Shown here one piece after another: positions 1 to 51,538 of a stretch of 64,000 nucleotides of DNA. Made by a program: the position numbers and the translations under genes. Origin of the DNA: Syngnathus acus. Lineage: Eukaryota; Chordata; Actinopteri; Syngnathiformes; Syngnathidae. The stretch is taken from positions 4,392,539 to 4,456,538 of the forward strand of contig NC_051097.1 in NCBI RefSeq assembly GCF_901709675.1, in the 5' to 3' direction. Positions within the stretch are counted from its first letter, which is position 1; every line of letters begins with the position of its first letter. Below the pieces are notes generated by a model. The model saw only the letters and a program-made list of their open reading frames with translations, ran no database searches and had not been told where the DNA came from.

Positions 1-38552
<38,552 letters not shown>

Positions 38553-41300
38553 ATGAGATCAATACTATGAAGTTAAGCTGCAGTTCATATGTAGAGCTCA
38601 TCGGCGTCCGGCTTCTTGGTTTTTGTGAAGTCGCTGTGATACAGATAGTAGACTGGGCACTGAAGTTTTATTTTCAAATAGACTGAAATTGAAGGCTTAA
38701 AAGCAATGAAATCATTTGAATTAGAAATTAGTGGGATTCTTTTTTTTTTTTTTATGAGAACCCAATCTACATTTAGGTTTATATGTGTATATAGTTTTGT
38801 TTTATCTCCCACAGTCAGGGTCATGAAGGAATTCACTTGCTAATATATTTGTTGGCTGAAACATAATGCCATTTGTGTTATGTTTTAGTAATTTATAACT
38901 CTAGTCATTCCTAATTATTTGTTAGTTTTCTTTCTTAGTCACAATTGAAGCCATTAGCGGTCCACACATTCATTTCTATTTATTTAATGTTGGCCCCTAT
39001 CATGCCAGTAAATTGGGTGTTGTTCATTGTGTTGGTTTTTTTAGGACACGATTTAATTTTTATGACCGATAAATCATTTCACTTGACATCCCTGAGCAGA
39101 TTTATAAGTGGGCGCTGTTAAAATATGACTTGTGGTTTGATTCTGCATCGATGTCATCATGCGTCGCTTTGGCAGTCATTGTGCTGTCGTCTATGGAGCA
39201 GAATGGGTCAACAACGATGGTCATCTCTGAAATTAATCTTAAAGGTCACCCCGATTGCTGTTAACAGGGCACAATGAGAAAATTTAGTTCGCTTTTCCTC
39301 CATGGCGGTATCCAGAGTCGTCATTGTGTAAATAAGAAAATATTTATTATTGTTGCCATTAATGGGCATTTCATTACATGCAATGAAAACATGAATTAAA
39401 AGTGTCCTGTTGTAGTCTTTAGGGTTCAAGACTTTGATATTTCAGCCCCTTTTAAAAACATGGCTCACATTTAAATTTGTTCTCTTTCCACTGCTAAACC
39501 TCTAATAAATTCAACAGCCGTCAGATGACCTTTCTTCCGTGTCATGATTCAAAACCAAAATGGTCCTGGGTGTTCATACATTTCAAGAAAAACAGGAGAT
39601 GGTGTTTTATCATGTTGATAACACATATGTCCCCTCATTCCCACATTTCTTCATTTTCCTAGATGAAATTCCCACGTGTACAGTATTAATATCAGAGCTT
39701 CCATGTAATGTAGTCTAGTATTAGTCTTGCACGATTTCCTATTTGTGGTGTGTTTGACTGCCTGAATGCCTGCATGGCAATGACTTCCTCTTGTTATCTA
39801 CACTAAAGCAAACAAATTTACTAATTTGACTACAGTGCATAATAACAATTAAAAGATCATCTCATCATGTCTTTGTCCGTTACCAATGTAGGTTTGCGTA
39901 CTTGCTTCATGAAACATGAACATTTTCTAAACACCTCAATACAATATGTGTATCGGGGAGAAGTAATACACATTTAAAGTATTGTTCTCCTAATGCTGTT
40001 AAAGAGGCTACTGACAACATTCCCATCTCATCTGTTGTGAGGGAAGCAGATAAAAGAAAAAAAAAAAAAAGATCACGCTTAACATAATTCTATGACAATT
40101 ACAGTATGTGTCGTGTGCAAATGACATCACTGCTGTTTCTGGCTACAAGTTCCCCTGGGCACAATTTTTTTTCTTATTTTATTTCATGCAGACATTTATG
40201 CACAAAATATCCATGGATTATGAAAAGGTTTTAATCCCATTTAGAAACTATTTCTTATTCTATTTACCCTTCCACCCTCCCGACAGTCCTTGGATCCTCC
40301 CTCTAGTTTCCTTCAGTTTTCAGTGATGGTGTCAGAAAGCTTCTAACAGTGATACGCACCTGTAAACACAAGTGTCAAAGCTTTTCACAAGTTTTGTCCC
40401 AGTTTAGATGAAAAAAAAAATCCCGTAGCTCATAAAACTGCCCTTGAGACTTCCACTACACTGGATATAAAAAGTCTACACACCCCTGTTCTAATGTCGG
40501 GTTTCTGTGATATTTAAAAAAAAAAAAAAAAAAACCTGAGACTATTTTTAATTTCAGAATAATTTCTATTATTAATGTGACCACTCACTAGTATAACTCA
40601 ATAGATTTTTTTCTTTTCTTTTTGAGAACTTTTTTTAATCACAGTCTGGCATTTCAACAGCGATGTGGAGTCTTTTTATGTCTACTGTAATTCTAGAGAG
40701 CATTGAGATCTCAATCTTGGATTTTCTCCAGTATGCGCAAGGGTTTGAACAAAAAAACTGTTTTTGTCGGCCTCTCGAGGGAGAGAAGGTGAGAAAACGA
40801 AGGCAAAGAGAAAGAGCTGAAGAGTAAATAACAAGTGAGGAAAACCAGTCATCCAAAAAAAATGAGAACATTCCTTGATGGAGGAAGTGAACCGAAAAAG
40901 CCTAAGTGGCATGATGCAATGTGGTAGAAACCTTCAAGTTTACAACATGTGATATCACAATATTTCCACTCAGCTGGATTATAATGGTATAATCCTTTGT
41001 GTTTTCAAATGAGTAATGCAGTAAAATACAATAGCCCCCTCTCAAGCTTTTTAAATGTTTAGTTTTAGTAACTTGGCCTGAGTTGCCGTAAGATGAACAA
41101 ACATACTCTAAAAGAAATATTAATTATGGGGCATTGTATTATACTGTATGGCTGTACCTTATCAAGTGGTTTGTGAGTGTATATTTCTGGGTATTAGAAT
41201 ATTAACATATGTATGTATAGTGCATGCATGTGACCTCTGTAACCCAGTTTGAGTCCACTGTGTATGAAATAAATGTGTAGTGGTACGCTGTGTTCTTGTT
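38553..41300 (+). other. wdr7: Probable WDR7 3' untranslated region
   Basis: This is the AT-rich stretch after the stop codon. It has no coding exon and ends near two AATAAA signals (41268, 41315). The length is inferred from those signals; an earlier AATAAA at 39504 could give a shorter transcript. A repeat fragment (about 40455-40625) and a 19-A run (40516-40534) lie inside. Confidence 0.45.
40455..40625 (+). repeat. Dispersed repeat fragment in the WDR7 3' region
   Basis: The start GATATAAAAAGTCTACACAC followed by CCCTGTTCTAATG and a GGTTTCTGTGATAT word resembles a repeat common in fish genomes. It is interrupted by a 19-bp A run (40516-40534). It appears inserted in the 3' untranslated region. 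The family name was not fixed. Confidence 0.5.
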
Positions 41301-41320
41301 TTCACTATGTGACTAATAAA
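41268..41320 (+). terminator. Candidate polyadenylation signals (two AATAAA)
   Basis: AATAAA occurs at 41268-41273, with a GT-rich stretch downstream (about 41275-41305), and again at 41315-41320. They lie 2.7 kb after the WDR7 stop. Many AATAAA words occur by chance in this AT-rich DNA, so use in vivo is an inference. Confidence 0.4.
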
Positions 41321-41807
41321 GATGGAACTAAGAAAAACAAGTTTCTGCATCAATTATGTTCTCGTTAGATGCTGTTCGGTCATGTATGAGGATATTTTTT
41401 CCCCTCTTTCTGAAATAATGAAAGAACAGACATGTTTTGCTTATACTGGTACCGCTGCACCAGAATTGAAAATGGTTTTGCTGTCTAACATCAACATGGC
41501 CTAACAGCATGTGGATTGAGAAAGGAGCGTCTGTACTCATGTTTTGCATGCTTGGTACATATAGCAGACCAAAGTGAGATATAATTTTGTTTTGGGGCGC
41601 CCACATTCAGTGTTACTAAGTGTGGAGTACTTGAATATGACATTACATCACATTACGTCTTATTGTCATTTCGAAGGAAACTGTCCCGTTGACTCAACTT
41701 TGGGCAAACAAAAGGATTGTGGGTACTGTACGCATTGCTTGCACTCCTGGTTTTTCGTTAGACCCGTAAAATTTGAGCAAGCATCCCCAATTTGCAACAT
41801 TCTACAG

Positions 41808-41950
41808 CATGGGTAGGCAACTCCGGTCCTGCATGTTTGTTTACCTCTCGCTGATTTGCAAAACTCCTGTTTCAAATTGTAGCAAGGTCTACAGAACCTG
41901 GCTAACAGTCCTGATCTTTTGAATCAGGTGTGTTGCAACAAGGAGACAGC
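41808..41950 (+). repeat. Dispersed repeat fragment, DNA-transposon-like
   Basis: The words GGTAGGCAACTCCGGTCCTG and TTTGAATCAGGTGTGTTGC match, from memory, a repeat common in ray-finned fishes with hAT-like ends. No target duplication was found, so the copy is probably truncated. Confidence 0.4.
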
Positions 41951-43217
41951 AAATGTGCAACCGTGTTTCCCTGATGCTTACGCGAGAGAGCATCCTTTTT
42001 TTTTTTTTACTTAATTCTTTGATAGTTCCCACCAGAGAAGCCCGTTCCCACCTTTTGTACAATTTGTCACTAAATGATGTGATGCTAAAAAAAAATTTTT
42101 GTCCAATTTGTAGTTGTAACAAGCCAGCAAAATCTAAAAATACTCCGAGTAATTAAAAATAGTGTTTGATGCTTTTCCTGTATGTGTAAACTCTTAAAAT
42201 GAGCTTGTGATCAAGTACTTCAAAAAGCACATAAATACTAAATGTGGGTTGTCTCAGTAGAAGTTCTCCAGCTCTCCATTCTTCTTGAGTTGATGACTGA
42301 CTGCATGTGTACAGCCAAGTGTCAACATATATTGATTAGTACACAAGTGTATCTGCTCCATCACACGGGCATTCAATGAACAACACAACTGAGTGTAGAC
42401 AACATGTAGGACTCTTGACTGTAAAGGGTGTTAAATGAAAGAAGGTCGTGGAGGTCAGTGTTCCTCATCACACTATCTCATCTTTTACTGTTGAGAAGGT
42501 TTCACCCTTTATTGGAAAGCCCTCGATGATGCGTGCTTTGCTTTGCAACCAAACCTGGTCATTTCCGCACTCAGAATTTGTGGGATATTATTGCAGTGGG
42601 AAAACAGGCTTTTGGTTCTAATCCAAAATGCAAGTTGAGTGAGTGGGTGTATTTTTCAATTATTGATATTCCCAAAGTTTCAGCATTCCAAATTATTTTT
42701 GGTGAAGATAAAAAGATTAGCAAAGGATCTACGATTAATCAATGCGATCTCACAGCTATTTGCTGGTTTACAGGGGTTTGTATGGGTAACACATTTTGGT
42801 GGGATAAAATAAATAAAAAAAACTGGTTTGTGTTTTGAAAAACATTTGGATATGAAGTAAATCAATTGTTCTTTTTCTGATGTTTTCACGAATAAGATTA
42901 ACTTTAAAGAAAAAAAGTTTGTAACCCATCAATATAAAAACTCAATGTTCACTTGGAGGAGAAAGGTGTTATGTGAAGGTTAACATTACTAAATTAGCCA
43001 AGTTAATGCACGAGGACTATTTTTAAACTGAAGTCTCATGAGCCACGTGAAGTTGCATTCGACTCTTTCTGTGAAACTTGTCGAAGAAAGCAGTTTGAAT
43101 TCCAAATAATATTGAACTTTTGAGGTTCTATTTAATAAGCCCCTCCCCCATTTGTTGCTGTGTTTTGTACTCAGCCTGAGGATTAAAAGCCTCACGGAAG
43201 CCTACATGGAGACCTTT

Positions 43218-43475
43218 ATAGCTACAAACTATTTTAAGTACAGCGCTTATCTACTATTCTCAGCGCCTCCTGACCCATCTCCACATGACAGCCAGTTCTC
43301 TTGAATCCTGAGAAAGAATCCGTGCATATTTAAACGTGGGACAAAGTCCTCGTGTGTCAACGTTTAAAACGAATACGAAAGAAAGTCGATGTTAAGTGCC
43401 GGGCGAGAAGGAGATCAAAAGGAGACTATATGTGTGTTTAGCTCCGACAAGCTCGGAGTTTGTTCCTAAAGTTGG
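43218..43475 (+). repeat. Direct duplicate, copy 1
   Basis: This copy aligns with 45043-45321. Shared words in order are CTACAAAC, CTCAGCGCCTCCTGAC, a 38-bp identical run (43332-43369 versus 45176-45213), and AAGGAGATCAAAA. The surrounding 43380-43930 is richer in CpG than the rest of the intergenic region. Its nature is unknown; it could be a transposon or a duplicated regulatory or transcribed element. Confidence 0.7.
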
Positions 43476-45042
43476 TGAGGATGAAGAGAAAGTGGAGCGG
43501 GAGGAAGAACAGATGGGAGAAGTGGAGCGGGTGGGCTTTAGATTTCGATTAGTTAAGAGCAGAGAGGCTGTGATTCTGCTCAGCTGGAAAGCAAAAGTAT
43601 CGACGTGGAGTCAAGAGAACCTCGGTTTCCCCTTGCTTCCCTCCCCTATAGTCCCTCAGGTGGGCATTAAAACCTAGCCGAGCGATGGAGGATGGACGGG
43701 TGGAAACCCCGAGAGCACAGCCGGAGCTTTGATTCACCGGGGTTTCTCACATCAACTGCTGGGAGGACGAGGGCCGCTGCCTTCTTTTAAAACCACCCTG
43801 CTGTCAAAAATTAATCACTGCCGCTTTACTTTTCAATTATCAATTCTTTGTCTGGCCACACTGCAGCTTACGCTCGGCTTAACGTTACTAACAGCGTTTA
43901 AGGTGCTGCCGTCTTTTCGTACGTCTTAAAGAGGCTCAGGCGCTTATTACGTGTCGTCAAAGAGGTGATGTGGCCTGCAAGAACATAAATGATACAGTAG
44001 GTTTGAAGTGTTTTGATGCAAAGATGGGTTGAACACAAGAGTGGAACAGCCTTCCCTGACATACGTCCTTGTACCCCGTGGGGGTCAAGATTCTGACCCA
44101 TGACCTGCTCATTATGTCAGCACATATACTGTGCGTGCGTGCGTGGATGTGACTGGCATGTTCCAAAACAACATATCTGTTCCTCCACACATTTTTTTCT
44201 TCACTTATGAATTCCACCACACAAATAACTCAACCCCAACATTGCCTAAATGAAACCAACAAAAGATTTAAAAAAAAAAAAAAAGATTTGAACTATTTCA
44301 AGGTTAAACTAGCAGCTGTCAAATATTCCGTCAAACCAAAACAAGGTTCATTCTGGATGTCCACGTTGGTGTAGAAGTGTATTACCACGCTGAAGTATTA
44401 TCTACGACACAGCTTCATTAAACGGGCCAAATAATTCAAGATTGGCATTTTTAAATTGCTTTATCCTCCAAAGAGTTGTATCGCTGAAGTTCCTTGACCA
44501 TTTATCCTTTGTTTTCTGCTTATTTCAGAAAACGAATGGGTGAGCAAATCATTGTGAATTTCCAGCCCACTATTATGTAACAGTGTGGTTAATTTACATT
44601 ATAGCGGTGTCTACACGGTGTTATTCCAAAAGTGGTCTACCAGCTAGGCAATCGATGGAGAATGTTTAATGTGTACAATAATTCTTGATAGATAATTGAC
44701 ACCTGATCTGTCAAATCTTCTGTCATTGATTAGTTGATTTTCCTCAGGCGTGGTCTTCTTTAAAATCCAAGTGAAGGAACAAAAATGAGGCCAGAGAAGA
44801 AAAATTAGGTTTTTCCACATATAATCTTATTAATATACTACTTTCAGCTTATGTTAAAAAAAATTGACAAAGCATGACTAAAAAAAATGCAATTTTCCTC
44901 TTGAATCTTCTACTGATACTCTGTAATTATTCCAAATAAATTCTAGTCATCATATATTTCACCTCTTTTCCACTTTATTTATGTTCGTGGTTTGAATTTG
45001 AATTCAGGACTAAAATACTCACCGCCCACTTAAAGATCTTCA

Positions 45043-45321
45043 TCCCTACAAACGGTTTTAAATGCTGCCCTTATCCCACCCGCTTCTTTTCTCAGCGCCT
45101 CCTGACACATCTCAACATGGCAGCCGCCAACCTGCTAAATTCTCATTAATCCCGAGAAAGTATCCACGCATACATAAACGTGGGACAAAGTCCTCGTGTG
45201 TCAACGTTTAAAATGAATAGGAAAAAAAAGTCTATGTTAAGTACCAGGCGAAAAGGAGATCAAAAACGTTACTGTCTGTGTGTGTAGCCCTGACAAGATT
45301 GGCATTTGTTCTTGAAATTGT
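45043..45321 (+). repeat. Direct duplicate, copy 2
   Basis: The partner of 43218-43475, 1.8 kb away in the same orientation. It has several small insertions and deletions but keeps the 38-bp identical run at 45176-45213. No ORF is conserved between the two copies. Confidence 0.7.
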
Positions 45322-46049
45322 GTGTGTGCATGTGCGTACGTGCATGTAGCCCCTCTACCATTTTTAATAACCAACAAGAAACGGCAAATAACAAAGATCT
45401 GTGTCCACAGACACAAAGAAGAAAAGCAAGCTTGTTACCTCCAGGTTCTAAATGTCCTGTTGACTAGATTCCTCAGGTCTATTAGACCCAAAAGCTGAGC
45501 AACAACGACGGCGGCCAGCAGGATGTGACTGGCGTGAACATTGACTGGTTAAGGTTGAAGATTGGTGAGTGTACGGATCAATACACTCTCAGCTCAGAAA
45601 CAGAACTGAACGCATAACAAGAGAAACTGAGACAGGGGACAAAGAACAATATTTTCCATTAAACGGGATGGATTTACAGTTACTGGAATGATAATGATAA
45701 ATTATTTTTACAAATAAAGATTGAAACAATGAAATGATACAGATAAAGGATTTTGCTTTTTTGTTTGGGAATTTTGGTAGATAGGTGCACGAATGGGCGT
45801 TTGCGCCATTGTGGGAGTGAGCACACACAAATTCATTCCCCTCGAAAGCAGAGCAGGTCCCCTCATTCCCTTTAAATTCAGTACAGGAATGGTACGTATT
45901 CTACATGACAGAAGCGTAACAGACTTGCTGGAGTCCCTATGGGAGATTGGTGCAATCAAAGTCAATTCACAAGGAAATGCAAGATCTTCACTTGCAGATG
46001 TTGTAAAGTTTGTTTGTACGAAATACGACATTCAATAGACATATCGGTG

Positions 46050-46165
46050 GAGCTCAGAAACTGTCTGCCTGTAAAAACTGCAGTACACCACCTGCGCCAC
46101 AACTTAGACCTGGTCTCACCTGGTCTAAAGTGTACTTTTCGACACAAAACTGTCAGGGGCATGTA
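46050..46165 (-). repeat. Dispersed repeat, copy A (inverted relative to copy B)
   Basis: The reverse complement of this stretch aligns by eye with 48895-49025. It shares CATGCCCC, CTGACAGTTT, CTTTAGAC, ACCAGGTCTAA and TTGTGGCGCAG in the same order. The two are diverged copies of one repeat in opposite orientation, 2.7 kb apart. Its family is unknown to me. Confidence 0.6.
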
Positions 46166-46840
46166 GTAGAAAACACCCTCGGTGTACCGTAACGCAGAGT
46201 GAGCAGTGGTCTGCCAAATTGATGATGATTTTAGGATTTATTAATTATATAGGACATAGAAAACGAGAGAAATGTCGAGTGATCAGTTTGAAAAGACGAG
46301 TAACAGGAGGGGAAAATAAATGAGGAGTGAGATGTAGGCAAGAAGGATTAGACGTACTGTATCTCAACTGTGCATCACAATGGTGGTTTAATGTGAGAAG
46401 GCAGGGGAGGTGCAGGAAGTTAAGAGAGGTCCATTTAGGGAGCATGGGAGCGCGCCAGGAAGGAAAGTAGAGAATGCGCAGAATGAAGAGATGGAGGATG
46501 GACAGTAAAAACAACAGGGAGGGAAGTGAAAGCCAAAGGAGGAACAGATGGAGGGAGGAGAAGTGAGGTGAGAAGACAGTTTTTAAAAAGTCAACTGGCA
46601 CTTTGGATTCCCCAGACTACATCTCATCGTTACACACACACACACGCATACAAGTACGTTATGGACTAAGTGAGTCCGACGGGCCCCTTCCGTGTCGGTC
46701 TAACACTTTGATTCCTGTCCTTTGAGACGTTTAGAGAGCTGTGTGCGGAGTTTTTTTTATTTTGCAAGGCTGATTTTGACAACATGGGAATGACAATGCG
46801 AGTAATGGTCCCGTTAGACAATACTGTACAGTATATGTAC

Positions 46841-46880
46841 GTGTGTGCGTGCGTGCGTGTGTGTGTCTGTGTGTGTGTGA
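46841..46880. repeat. TG/CG-rich microsatellite
   Basis: A mixed GTGTGTGCGTGCGTGCGTGT tract continuing as interrupted TG repeats, in the intergenic region. Confidence 0.9.
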
Positions 46881-48894
46881 CTGTGATGTGGTTGTGTGTT
46901 TGTCCATTAACAGCTAATAGCATCCCTGTTTCTTCATTATCACTAATGGATGGGACTCAGCGGATACACATACACACGCAGGCATACACACACTATCACG
47001 GATGTATAGTCGGGTATAAGACAAAGAGATCTAATTCCACTAAGAATCTCTCCATTAGTTAGATAAGAAGTGTGACCCATCTAGTCTAAATCAAGGGAGT
47101 TGGATAGTAGCTGCCATATTGATAATAGAACAAGAAAACAGCATTGGAACCTTCGAAGTTCGAATTACTACTTGCTAACTTGATAAATCATTGTTCAGCG
47201 GGAAGTTACGTGTCGTCCTGTTACCTGCCCCACTCCCCATCTCATGGCACCCACTCTGCAGCAGCTCCACGGGCTCCCGATCCTTCAACTTGGCCATTCA
47301 TTCAATACATTATTACAAATTACATTTACTATTACCAATGCCATCCACAACGTTTGCATTCTAAGAGCTTCACTCGACGCACTGAGATGAGGGTTAAAAT
47401 GAAATCCTTATTATAAAAAATGGAAAAAAATAAGCTTGATTGTGACATGACCCTGCCTGTGTTTAAATAAGGGACAATAATAATATAAAATGTTTAAATC
47501 GCTTCTGGTTTATTTGTCAGTTTTACAGTAAATTTCAACTGGGAGTGGCAAATCATCTGAAGCGAGCACAATTTGCATCTAATATGGAAAATGTGAAAAC
47601 AATCATTTCTGATTTATGGACAGGCACTCATGAATACTTTAAAAGTGTGTTTTAATCAGTTTGACTGTGGTTGAAGTGTGTGGGATAGGCAAACCTAAAA
47701 AAGAAAAAAATGCTATTTTTTTTCTATTGTGGTTAGGTCTGGAATGTATCAAAATAAACGGGGATCACTCTAAGCACTTTGTTTTCATCCCATGGGTTTG
47801 TTTCTCATAAACCTTGTTTGCCTCATCTTCATTCTCAGTGCTGTGTCTGATTTCTCATTTTGCCCATCTTTTTTCTCCTCTCCATATTTTTCCTCCATCC
47901 CTACCTCCACGCCTCCCGCTTTTTTAAGGTCAGGATAGTGCTAAGTGTCTATCAGTGATGATGAGGCTCAGGAGACTCCTTTGTTCTCAATGAGGGTGAA
48001 AATTTGAAACAGCCATCAGAGCAAACGGCATACCCCCCTTCCTCCTAATCCCTGACCTCCATCGCCTCCATCCCGCCATTCTTCATCCCATCACCCAATC
48101 AATCACTCCGTCTCGCTAACAACTTTATTGATCAGATGCACTAACAACATCTTTCATTTATTAATTATGAGAAAAAAAGTCTTTCTTGGATTACTCTCCC
48201 GTTTGTTCTTGGTGGATTTGGCATAGGGCTTTGACTTCTATCTAAAATAAAATATCCTCACTATATGCATGACTCTATCTTAGAAATATTGTCTTTAAAC
48301 AAGTTTTGGGGTATCGTGTTTTTATTGTCTGATGCTCATTGTCAGTTATTTTACTTTATTATGCTTTTGTTTTATATAATATGGTTAAATAAACACTCCC
48401 CTCGCCTGGAAACTTAAACGTATGACCAAAGCAGAAAACCCTGAACCCTGAGAGAGGTGATTTAGTGATGTGGGAAAACTCATTTCCTTTTAGAAAAGAA
48501 AGCGATTCCATCACAGTCCTGCAATCAATGCACCTCCTTTCTTCTTATTAACGTTAAACATCTGCCCCTAAGCCTTCCTTGTTATGATCATAGGTTGCTT
48601 TTTAGACTCTCATTTTGTGAATGGAATGTGCTTTTGAGGTGTTTATCTCAATAAGACCAAATTGCAGTGGAATTCAAAGCTACCTTTCACAAATAAATCC
48701 TTTGCATACCAACAATCAAGACAGACTGGCGTTTAGTGTAGTTTGGGACATTTTTTGTAGTCGGGTGCACGTGCTTGATTTAAAATGGCAACGTCTTGTT
48801 TATCATGCCAGGGCAAGTCTAGTTTACTATGTTTTGGAATTTATCAGACCATGATGCGCCATGCTCGATGTTCCGGCGGACCATGCAAGTTTTT

Positions 48895-49025
48895 TTTCAC
48901 ATGCCCCCAATGTACCTGACAGTTTGGAGACAAAGTAGGCTTTAGACAAGGTGAAACCAGGTCTAAATTGTGGCGCAGATTATGTAATTTGATTTAGGAG
49001 GATTTGATTGAGGTGCAGGCAGACC
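48895..49025 (+). repeat. Dispersed repeat, copy B
   Basis: The inverted partner of 46050-46165. It contains CTTTAGACAAGGTGAAACCA and TTGTGGCGCAG. It lies about 0.2 kb before the decayed reverse transcriptase fragment and may belong to the same old insertion, which is unproven. Confidence 0.6.
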
Positions 49026-49233
49026 ATTACTGTATGCCATCTTCTCCACAGCTTCGAGTCTGGATTTGCAAGTGACAAGTTAAGGGATCAGTATGAGTTC
49101 TGGATCTGGACTCTAGTTTCCACGGTGGACAGGCAAGTGAAAGAGAATCAGACAATGTAGCGGTAGGAGGTTGGAGTCAATTCATAATGGAAAGAGGAAG
49201 GGTAGAGGTGGATTTGATGTAGAGGTAGAACTG

Positions 49234-49440
49234 GGTGTCAGCTGCAAAGGGGTGGACATAGATTTAGGAATTGGCTTTGCGGTTGGATGAATATAATGAA
49301 TAGAAAGGGCCCCAGAAATGAGCCATAGGGAACGCCAGGAAAATGCAATTGCGAACCACAGAAGTTTAAACAGTACGATGTGAAGTGTGCTTTGCTATGG
49401 CATGATATCAGTGATGGTGTGTTGCTCAGTTCTGGGACCA
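49234..49440 (-). mobile_element. Decayed non-LTR retrotransposon, reverse transcriptase fragment
   Basis: On the minus strand the sequence reads HFPGVPYGSFLGPFLFIIFI, a worn version of the RT motif GVPQGSVLGPLLF. In another frame downstream it reads AADTQFYLYIKST, resembling the ADDTQLYLS motif that contains the RT catalytic Asp pair. The frameshift and the changed catalytic position show it is dead. The style fits L2- or Rex-like LINEs of fish. Confidence 0.65.
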
Positions 49441-51286
49441 TATCGTCTGGTGATTAAGAAATAAACATATTTGAATTCCAGGAAGGAAAAAAAAGATTAG
49501 TGCTTTCATGTTGGCCTGCTGGAATGGCCGATTTGTTTCTTTCTTTTTTGTCTCCTTGTTGTCTGAATGTTGTAAGAGTCACATGTTGTTTTGTGTACTT
49601 GGTGTCCTAGTCTTGTGTAGAAGAGAAGACTCTTAAGTCTTCATTGATTTGAGCGACGAGTGCTGACAGCCTGACAAATAGCCTTTTTATTAAGTGTCTG
49701 TCTGTGCCTGGTAGGTCAGACATTGCAGAGAAGAACAATTCAATTTGATTGAATATGCTTTTCATTCCCCTCTGGGGTCTTTTTGATTACAAGCATAAAA
49801 ACACTGATTAAAGACAAAACATAGATGTTACTCCAATAAATTCAGCCTGCAGCAACTACGCAGCAATCTGTTTGTGTGGTTTACATTGGTCCCTGGCTTC
49901 ATGTAGTCGAGAAGTCTGTTTTCACAGAAAATTAGTCTGAAATGAAATGCAACTTTCTGAGGTACTTGAATATACTTCCATCACAAATGTTATACATGAC
50001 TATAAATAAAATTAAACACAATGATAGGAACCAGATAACACTGAACGCAAACATTCAGAAAATCACATCTCAAGCTGTTTGCATACCAATGTGAGAGAAA
50101 GTGAAAAGTTTTTTTTTTTTTTTTAATTATACTTTGAAAGTACAAATTCACAATTTCCCCTCACGTGTGGATTCTTTCGGACTTTGTTAGTTCTTCGTGA
50201 AAGCAAACAAACTGTCTTTGCGTTTTGGGCAAAAGAAGACATTATCGACATCAGCTTGGACTGACAACAGCTTCACATTTTTGCTACTTGGTTTTTAATC
50301 AAACAATAACCCAGTCATTCCTAATCTTATAACATACAACGCCTCAATTCGAAATCTGAAAATAAATTATTTTTGAGACTCTTGCACTTGGGTCCTGCAG
50401 CTTTTTGCCACCAAAATTCTCAATCTTGACAGCGTGCCATTAATCCAAAGCATAAAAAAGTAAGAATTTGGTAGTCCCTCAGTGATCTCTCTGCAATTCT
50501 TTAATGAACATACTGTACCCTTTAAAATATAAATTTCCTTTTCACACTTAATATTATGAAGTACTGATTGATGCTGTTTTTTTTAAACTTCTCAATGACA
50601 CTCGTTTGCTTCCTGGCTCTGGTGTCCTCTGCCTCACCCTTGTGAGACAGCGCCCTTACTGTCACTTGACTGTACAGTGACATGACAACCAATTAAAGGC
50701 TAATTAATCAAGCTCCAGTTGATAGGTAATATCCTGAGCTACTCTGGGTAAAACTGCGTGATGTGTATGCAAGAGAGGAGAGAGAGGAGAGAGCGCGTGT
50801 CTGCTTTTTATTAAAACAATCTTAATTAATTAATTTCATGCTCAATACACGTATAAAAGATCCAGCCTTCAACTACAAAGACATTGAGCGATTAAAAATT
50901 ACTACACTTGAAGTTTTTGTCCCCAGTTTTTCCATGGTTATTTTCCACTTACATAAAAAAATAAATCACTTTTAAAGTACGTCGAAAAACAGCAAACAAA
51001 CATTAAGTGCAAGAACTCATTTTGTGCATTTTTCCATAAAGGAAGCATGCTTATATACGTCTGTACCTATAACTTCCCTTTTAGCGTGTAATAAATGGTC
51101 CGACGCGTTTCCTTCACTGAGCTTTGCATTGACTGTTTCTATTACTGCTACAATAAGAACACATGCAGCACTCATCTGCCCTGCAGTGAAAGTTGTCAGC
51201 CCTCTAAAAATAAATGTGATCACTGTGGGGGGTCCTGGAGCCTTTGGGCTGACTGAATGGATGTATTGATGAAAAAGGAAGAGGCG

Positions 51287-51290
<4 letters not shown>

Positions 51291-51350
<60 letters not shown>
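51291..51350. repeat. (CT)30 microsatellite
   Basis: Sixty bases of perfect CT repeat, the longest perfect microsatellite in the window, followed by GTGTACATACATA. It lies just upstream of a CA-rich stretch (about 51443-51475) and the 51539 MITE. Confidence 0.97.
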
Positions 51351-51355
<5 letters not shown>

Positions 51356-51538
51356 CATACATAAACTCGCAGCTAGACGTTAGAGCTACTGGCTAGAGGC
51401 CACAGTAAACCTATTGATCCTGTTGTTTTCTGACCATCTCTATACACACACACACGCAAACACACACACACACAAGGTGAGAAATGCTATCACTGAGGCT
51501 CATTTTGTTTTGTATTCAGTGTTCATCTCCATCTATGC

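Noticed and set aside
43396-43677. Open frame of 93 codons with charged residues
   Set aside because: It starts with GTG, not ATG, has no family resemblance, and is not conserved in the duplicate copy at 45043-45321. Probably chance.
45793-46038. Open frames on both strands around 45.7-46.05 kb
   Set aside because: No recognised domain and no splice context. The region borders a dispersed repeat.
51017-51358. Minus-strand open frame with a long ERERER run
   Set aside because: It is the translation of the CT microsatellite and has no coding evidence.
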